From contig CASEYP010000019.1 in assembly GCA_949292185.1 (NCBI GenBank), positions 1 through 64,000 of the forward strand: a stretch of DNA of 64,000 nt, read 5' to 3'. Position numbers and translations under genes: made by a program. The DNA comes from an uncultured bacterium (lineage in GTDB: Bacteria; Cyanobacteriota; Vampirovibrionia; Gastranaerophilales; Gastranaerophilaceae). Below are positions 60,401 to 64,000 of this stretch, piece after piece. A model generated the notes under the pieces. That model made no database searches. It worked only from the letters and a program-made list of their open reading frames with translations, and was not told the DNA's origin. The number at the start of each line of letters is the position of its first letter. Positions within the stretch are counted from its first letter, which is position 1.

Positions 60401-60638
60401 GGTTAAATTAGCAGCACAAAAATTGGTAAAAGTAATAAAAAAAGAAAAATTAGTTTTGGATTGGCGCAAAAAACAATCAACTAGAGCTAAAGTAAAAGAA
60501 GCAATCGAAACAATTTGTGATGAGACATTACCTGAAATATATGATAAAGATTTATTCCAGAAAAAATGTAATTATTTATACAACCACTTTTATGATCACT
60601 ATAACAATTACAAAGACAATATTTATGATGTTGCATAA
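57489..60638 (+). CDS. hsdR: Type I restriction endonuclease subunit
   Basis: HsdR cuts DNA after translocation. The 1049 residues show the N-terminal endonuclease motif with Asp148 in CRADLILFV and Glu162-x-Lys164 in VFIELKATH, then Walker A HTQGSGKSFSM (Lys301), DEAH at 399-402 (ITDEAHRTQYG), and motif VI-type TLMQTIARANRVSEG. The C-terminal third is helical, for complex assembly. AAAGGA precedes the ATG. It closes the operon, and a short hairpin overlaps its stop codon. Confidence 0.96.
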   Translation: MHKLSEEAFEKDLMQECKDKLGFELFDATYEIVGSDDSTFGRQTTEEVILSKNLRNALEKLNPDLPQEAIDNAFYELTQNLSNKTEIGANQFIYKIIKDGVKVQFKDNNGIDSSDIVKVIDFNRPKENDFLLVRQFKISGERYNCRADLILFVNGLPLVFIELKATHKHIENAFYNNITHYKKEIPQVFWYNAFIVVSNGTDAKFGTVTSKWEHFSDWKKISNENEKGIISADTLLKGMCSPNNLLDIIENFTLYQETKGGTIKICAKNHQFLGVNTAIENFKNNKDGKLGVFWHTQGSGKSFSMIFFVQKILRKVKGNWTFLIVTDRTDLDDQIYKNFVSTGAVTEHNVQATTREHLKQLLREDHRTVFTMIQKFGTEEKGQSFEKISDRDDIIVITDEAHRTQYGTLAMNMREALPNAKFIAFTGTPLMKDDEKTKLVFGDYVSKYTFKQSIEDHATVPLYYEARIPRMQLTNDELEKDLQNIIDSADFTPEQEEQFEKEYVNMYQVITREDRLDAIAKDVVEHFMNRGFMGKAMYVAIDKATAVKMYNKVKNEWEKYIQKLKNKLKTANDDLKEIIKKDIDYMEETDMAVVVSPSQNEIEQLKQKGVDITPHRTRMKNEDLATNFKNEKHPLRLVFVCAMWVTGFDCPTISTLYLDKILKEHTLMQTIARANRVSEGKFNGLIVDYIGIFKALQKALAIYGEPTEPADNDEDPAETKAKLIELLDNESKKMKNLFDSKGIDVDEIFDTRALECIKNTEEAVNKLLENEKTKEDFLKYTQNLKMLFKAILPDSEARRYAKLVFVSSVIYSKIKEALVEYVDKTEVKKLAQQVEELLNESIKLASYKINSGEKLDLSKINFEELQRRILKEKKLALLEKLKASISSKLSSMLKLNDMRKHFQEKFEQIIEDYNNGKLTMEQMYVQLVALTNQLTEEEKRHLDENLSEEELAILDILTKPEPKLSKKEFETVKLAAQKLVKVIKKEKLVLDWRKKQSTRAKVKEAIETICDETLPEIYDKDLFQKKCNYLYNHFYDHYNNYKDNIYDVA

Positions 60639-60660
60639 AGTTTGACTTTAGCAAACTTTT
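60637..60660 (+). terminator. Hairpin at the end of hsdR
   Basis: AAAGTTTG (60637-60644), a 7-base loop and CAAACTTT (60652-60659) form an 8-bp stem, overlapping the hsdR stop codon and followed by TAAG. It may end the restriction operon. Confidence 0.5.
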
Positions 60661-60694
60661 AAGTGATGAATACGACACTTAAAAAGGAGGTCGT

Positions 60695-60919
60695 ATGAGT
60701 AAAAGTAAAAAGTATAGGATTAAGCAAAAAGATTTTAGGAAGTTGGAAAAACTAGCAGAGCGGATTTACAATACAGTTACTGTTATTGACTATTTTTGCA
60801 GGACGCAACAAGAGATTGAAGAGCTGTATAATCTTACCCCAATTGTAGAAAATTTAAGGCGAGATTCTGATACTGTAAACGCATATTTTATAAATTATCC
60901 TGACAACAAGAATTTTTAA
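60695..60919 (+). CDS. Small hypothetical protein, mobile-element type
   Basis: The 74-residue protein is charged and probably helical (FRKLEKLAERIYNTVTVIDY, then FCRTQQEIEELYNLTPIVEN). AAAAAGGAGGT gives a very strong ribosome-binding site. Such small proteins are common on plasmids and integrative elements. No family is recognised. The 148 bases to the next gene hold nothing clear. Confidence 0.6.
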   Translation: MSKSKKYRIKQKDFRKLEKLAERIYNTVTVIDYFCRTQQEIEELYNLTPIVENLRRDSDTVNAYFINYPDNKNF

Positions 60920-61067
60920 ATGGTATTTAATCACTGTTTTAATTCTGTTCAAATTATGTTCAAAAAATGAATTGTGTCTGAATGATACATTTTGAGAGAG
61001 TTTGCTTGATATTTTACTCATTAAGAGTGATGAATGTCATTGCTATAAATGAATATAAGGGGTAGCA

Positions 61068-61283
61068 ATGATTGAATTAGGCAAAAAATACAGACTTAAA
61101 AAGATTAAAGGTTTTAAGAACTCTGATAACGAGTACTACAAAGTAATTGGAATCTATAACTTTGACACTGTAATTTGTGAAAATTCCTACGGGGAAAGAT
61201 TTGTATTTATGAAAGAGTTTTTAATAGACCCACAAAAGCCTGATGATATCTATTCAGATTTAATACTCGAAAGGAAAGAATAA
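61068..61283 (+). CDS. Small hypothetical protein
   Basis: The 71-residue protein is basic and strand-rich (IELGKKYRLKKIKGFKN, then VIGIYNFDTVICENSYGERF). It resembles small SH3-like or Hfq-sized proteins only in size. AAGGGG precedes the ATG. Its stop overlaps the start of the next gene (TAATG), so they are coupled. No family is recognised. Confidence 0.6.
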   Translation: MIELGKKYRLKKIKGFKNSDNEYYKVIGIYNFDTVICENSYGERFVFMKEFLIDPQKPDDIYSDLILERKE

Positions 61284-61492
61284 TGACAGAAAAAGATTAT
61301 CACTTATACGGAACAAAGGTTTTAAACTTAAAAACACAAGAAATCGGCTTGTTGATTTGTATTTGGAAAAATAAGTTTGCTGATGCAGAGGTAGATTATG
61401 CAACTTGTGTTGATAAGCAAGTCAAAAGATACAACATAGAGCTTGATAATATAAGAGGGTTTGAAGATGATTTTTGCAAAGCGAACAGTTGA
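61283..61492 (+). CDS. Small hypothetical protein
   Basis: The 69-residue protein alternates strands (HLYGTKVLNLKTQEIGLLIC, YATCVDKQVKRYNIELDNI). It is translated by coupling to the preceding gene and has GAAAGGAAAG ahead of its ATG. Its composition and size fit the same small mobile-element gene set. Function is unknown. Confidence 0.6.
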   Translation: MTEKDYHLYGTKVLNLKTQEIGLLICIWKNKFADAEVDYATCVDKQVKRYNIELDNIRGFEDDFCKANS

Positions 61493-61540
61493 ACCTTTGG
61501 TGAAACTTGTGAGCCTGTATCTGTAATGGAGCGTAGCGAA

Positions 61541-61774
61541 ATGAAAGTGAAAAATAAGCTTACAAGAGAAACTTTAGAAATAACTTATTCTGAATTTAGA
61601 AAAAAGTTTGTAAAAGAAATTAGGACTGCTTTTGAAAGTTATTGCAGAACACAGTTAAATAAGTATTCTTATAACTTTAAAGATGACAACTCTATGGAAT
61701 ACAATTTCTACTTCCAATTACAATGGAACTTGCGGCTTGTCGGCAGAGGGCTGAAGCGTAGCGTGCCCGTTTAA
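61541..61774 (+). CDS. Small hypothetical protein ending in a G+C-rich insert
   Basis: From the ATG at 61541 the protein has 77 residues. This start is chosen because GGAG lies 9 bases upstream; the ATG at 61526 overlaps that site. The body (LTRETLEITYSEFRKKFVKE, RTAFESYCRTQLNKYSYNFK) looks native. The last residues (RLVGRGLKRSVPV) are coded by G+C-rich sequence whose hairpin (61737-61783) suggests an inserted repeat that changed the original end. Confidence 0.5.
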   Translation: MKVKNKLTRETLEITYSEFRKKFVKEIRTAFESYCRTQLNKYSYNFKDDNSMEYNFYFQLQWNLRLVGRGLKRSVPV

Positions 61775-61783
61775 CGCCGACAA
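61737..61783. repeat. G+C-rich inverted repeat
   Basis: TTGTCGGC (61737-61744) and GCCGACAA (61776-61783) form an 8-bp inverted repeat enclosing GCGTAGCGTGCCCG-type sequence. The arms share CCGAC with the hairpin at 44311-44341. It is a likely repeat element, probably unrelated to neighbouring coding. Confidence 0.45.
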
Positions 61784-61838
61784 ACAAGAGAATCACTTTG
61801 GGAATTCTAATTGGTATATTGAAAGAATATGATATTTA

Positions 61839-62576
61839 TTATTCATTGTGTTCTAAATATGTACTATTAGCATCATCCCAAAAATCATATCCCCCAATAT
61901 CAACAATTTCCCAGTTTTGCTCGGAATTTTTATTCAATTCTATTTGTAAATTATTTATATTACTATTATCATTAAATTCAAAAATTACTTTTTTAGGTTC
62001 ATTTTGAGTTTTTACTAAAGTTATTCCATTATAATTTTTTATTATTAAAAATATTAATAGCTTAGGTGTTGATACTTCTTGGAAAATATTATCTGGACTT
62101 TCTACAATATTTTTGAATGAATCTTGTACAATAGAAACAAATTTAGGTTTTACAGCCTCTACAAACATATAGGCTAAACCCGCAAATGGATTGTTATCTA
62201 ATGCTGGATCATTCATCATTTCAATTGTGACAGCTTCAAATCTGTTATTTACAATTTTTTCAATATTGATATATTTAATTGTTTTTTCATAATTATTTGC
62301 TTTCATAGCACTTACAGCACTATAAATAGTGTATTCTGGAGATTTAACAAATATTGTAAATAAAACTCCAGCAAAGATTATAAATAAAACAAGTATTGTT
62401 ACCCAAAAATATTTTATATTTTTCGATTTATTATTCTTTTCTTGTATATATTTATCAATAAAATTATCAGAAGTTTCTTCATCTATATTATTATTTTGGG
62501 ATTCAACAGATGCTCCACAATAAGCACAAAATTTATAATTATCGGCTATTTCTTTTCCACAATTATTACAATACAT
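61839..62576 (-). CDS. Zinc-ribbon membrane protein
   Basis: The 245-residue protein has an N-terminal zinc ribbon with Cys3, Cys6, Cys17 and Cys20 (MYCNNCGKEIADNYKFCAYC), a charged linker, one membrane helix (WVTILVLFIIFAGVLFTIFV, about 58-77) and an extracytoplasmic domain from about 80 (YTIYSAVSAMKANNYEKTIK). The last domain recalls DUF2939-type phospholipid- or stress-related folds, without certainty. It is divergent from another zinc-ribbon protein with the same Cys spacing, across 79 bases. Confidence 0.75.
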   Translation of the reverse strand: MYCNNCGKEIADNYKFCAYCGASVESQNNNIDEETSDNFIDKYIQEKNNKSKNIKYFWVTILVLFIIFAGVLFTIFVKSPEYTIYSAVSAMKANNYEKTIKYINIEKIVNNRFEAVTIEMMNDPALDNNPFAGLAYMFVEAVKPKFVSIVQDSFKNIVESPDNIFQEVSTPKLLIFLIIKNYNGITLVKTQNEPKKVIFEFNDNSNINNLQIELNKNSEQNWEIVDIGGYDFWDDANSTYLEHNE

Positions 62577-62655
62577 ATTTCACCTCAACAAAAATTATTA
62601 TTTAGTTTATTTCAGTATATAATCAATATAAAATAAAAATAAAAAAGGAGTTATT

Positions 62656-63498
62656 ATGTATTGTCAAAATTGTCAAAAAGAAGTGAATAATAATTCATCT
62701 TATTGTCCTTACTGTGGTCAAAAAATTAAAAATAATAAACTATTTAAAATATTTACAGTTACAATAACAATTATTTTATTAATTCTCATAGCTATAATTG
62801 GATTTATTATTATTGATAATAACAATTTTAAATCAAGAAATTTTTCAGATTATTTTAATCCAAATATTGGAGGTGTCGGCATTGTTTTTGGATATAACGA
62901 TAAGAATGAATTAATAATTCGTGATGTAAAGAAAAATTCACCAGCATCAGAAGCAGGAATACATATTAATGATTTGATTGTAAAGGTAAATGGTAAAGAT
63001 GCAAATGATATTGAGAAAGTATCAAAAATAATGCGAGGTAAGCTTGGTACTAAACTAAATATATTAATAAAGCGTAATAATCAAGAAAAGGAATATACAA
63101 TTGTCAGAGGAAAAATATTCGGAAATGATGGATATTATGAGTTAACAGATAAAGTATACTTAAGACAGGATTATTTAAAGTATGATAATGGAATATATTA
63201 CTTTTGGCTAAAAAGGCTTCCAGGTGCATTTGGTATAAAAGAGGAAAACAAAAATATAAGTTATATTAGTGAATTAATTGCTGTGGATATAATAAATCAA
63301 AAATTTGCAGATGTAGAAATGTATGTATATGATAAAAACAATCATATAATCGATCAAATGGTGTCAAAACAAGGTAAAGTTGAATTTGAAACTATTGCTC
63401 CAGATACAATTGCTCAAAGTTTTTTATTTTTTGTAAGACAGTTGGATAGTGAAATACCTAACAGATACAAAAAAAGACTTAAAGGTTATTTTAATTAA
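62656..63498 (+). CDS. Zinc-ribbon membrane protein with PDZ domain
   Basis: The 280-residue protein has zinc-ribbon cysteines at 3, 6, 17 and 20 (MYCQNCQKEVNNNSSYCPYC), a membrane helix at about 33-53 (VTITIILLILIAIIGFIIID), and a PDZ domain at about 70-155 with GVGIVFGYNDKNELIIRDV, the ligand-binding NSPASEAGI and LIVKVNGKDANDI. The C-terminal 120 residues are unassigned. The zinc ribbon would be cytoplasmic and the PDZ outside. No protease catalytic motif is present. AAAAGGAG precedes the ATG. Confidence 0.8.
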   Translation: MYCQNCQKEVNNNSSYCPYCGQKIKNNKLFKIFTVTITIILLILIAIIGFIIIDNNNFKSRNFSDYFNPNIGGVGIVFGYNDKNELIIRDVKKNSPASEAGIHINDLIVKVNGKDANDIEKVSKIMRGKLGTKLNILIKRNNQEKEYTIVRGKIFGNDGYYELTDKVYLRQDYLKYDNGIYYFWLKRLPGAFGIKEENKNISYISELIAVDIINQKFADVEMYVYDKNNHIIDQMVSKQGKVEFETIAPDTIAQSFLFFVRQLDSEIPNRYKKRLKGYFN

Positions 63499-63559
63499 AG
63501 ATTACTTAATAAGTAATTCACTCCTTTTTCTACAAGGATAGCACAAAAATTTGCAGGAG

Positions 63560-63958
63560 TTATTCTATACCTAAAATTTCACGCTCTATTTGGCGAATGA
63601 AGTCTGGGGAAAGTTCGGTTTTTATTTGCGGTGTTTCGTTTTGAGTATTATTTTCTTTCAATTCAGGCAGAAAGTTCAAAATATTTACAAGGGAATAGTA
63701 CTCTGCTTGGCTTATCTGGCTATTAGTTTTATTACTGTTTGCGATTTTATCCATAAGCTTTTGGGCAAACTTTTGCAAGTCCTCTTTGAACTGGAATTTA
63801 TCATACATTGATTCTTTTCGCTTTTTATCCCAATCATATTGCTTTTTCCAGTAAAACAAAGTCCTTTTTGCAATCCCAAGTTCTAAAGAGATTTCACTAA
63901 CAGTAGAGCCTTTTAAATACATTTGCTCTGCTTGTTTAAATAATTTCATTTTGCTCAT
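63560..63958 (-). CDS. Terminase-small-subunit-like HTH protein
   Basis: The 132-residue protein begins with an HTH resembling the DNA-binding domain of phage terminase small subunits (gpP/DUF1804 type): QAEQMYLKGSTVSEISLELG and IAKRTLFYWKKQYDWDKKR. The C-terminal part is charged with no further motif. It suggests a phage or satellite element continuing past the right edge of the window. Large-subunit terminase genes are not in the window. Confidence 0.7.
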   Translation of the reverse strand: MSKMKLFKQAEQMYLKGSTVSEISLELGIAKRTLFYWKKQYDWDKKRKESMYDKFQFKEDLQKFAQKLMDKIANSNKTNSQISQAEYYSLVNILNFLPELKENNTQNETPQIKTELSPDFIRQIEREILGIE

Positions 63959-64000
63959 TAAAATCCCTCAAAAATTAAGTTTTCTATTCCAAAATGGTTT

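Overview
The window is strongly A+T-rich and carries Gram-negative-type features: an autotransporter with an outer-membrane barrel, FtsZ, LL-diaminopimelate aminotransferase (DapL), a DUF2582 winged-helix protein and rubrerythrin. Several long hypothetical proteins share a short Phe-x-Gly-like motif in their first 50 residues (such as SFKGK, AFTGKKY, PNFGMAV). This combination suggests a gut member of the Vampirovibrionia/Gastranaerophilales (Melainabacteria). That assignment is inferred from gene content and protein style, not from a marker tree. The standard genetic code fits.

From 1 to about 41.3 kb the window looks chromosomal. Housekeeping genes include dapL, a uridine-kinase-like gene, tRNA-Gly(CCC), ftsZ, proB-proA, tyrA, a DAHP synthase, eno, an HAD phosphatase, rubrerythrin, a Pit phosphate transporter with its DUF47 partner, and a CoA-disulfide-reductase/rhodanese/TusA/DsrE fusion facing an ArsR repressor. 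Scattered among them are proteins that look like effectors or host-interaction factors: a calpain-type cysteine protease, a 1962-residue protein with a possible papain-like triad, an ADP-ribosyltransferase-like protein, a protein-kinase-like protein, two HExxH proteins, a 2027-residue autotransporter and a secreted YDKYGRK-repeat protein.

From about 41.4 to 46.3 kb is a rearranged accessory zone. It holds two copies of a divergent HAD-phosphatase/XRE-regulator pair, a broken hipBA locus, an orphan HI1420-family antitoxin, an intact hipBA module with palindromic operators, two 67-bp repeats bracketing about 1.2 kb, and strong hairpins next to a catalytic-domain-only tyrosine recombinase.

From about 46.9 to 60.6 kb is a defence island. 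It contains a Hachiman pair (hamA nuclease, hamB helicase), a convergent 925-residue KAP NTPase with a C-terminal PD-(D/E)xK-like motif (the best candidate for an undescribed antiviral protein), and a type I restriction-modification operon with two extra genes between hsdS and hsdR. One of these extra genes has an Abi_C-type C-terminus. From 60.7 kb to the end are small mobile-element-type genes, a divergent pair of zinc-ribbon membrane proteins (one with a PDZ domain) and a terminase-small-subunit-like HTH protein.

All calls come from reading the sequence and recalling family motifs. No database search was run.
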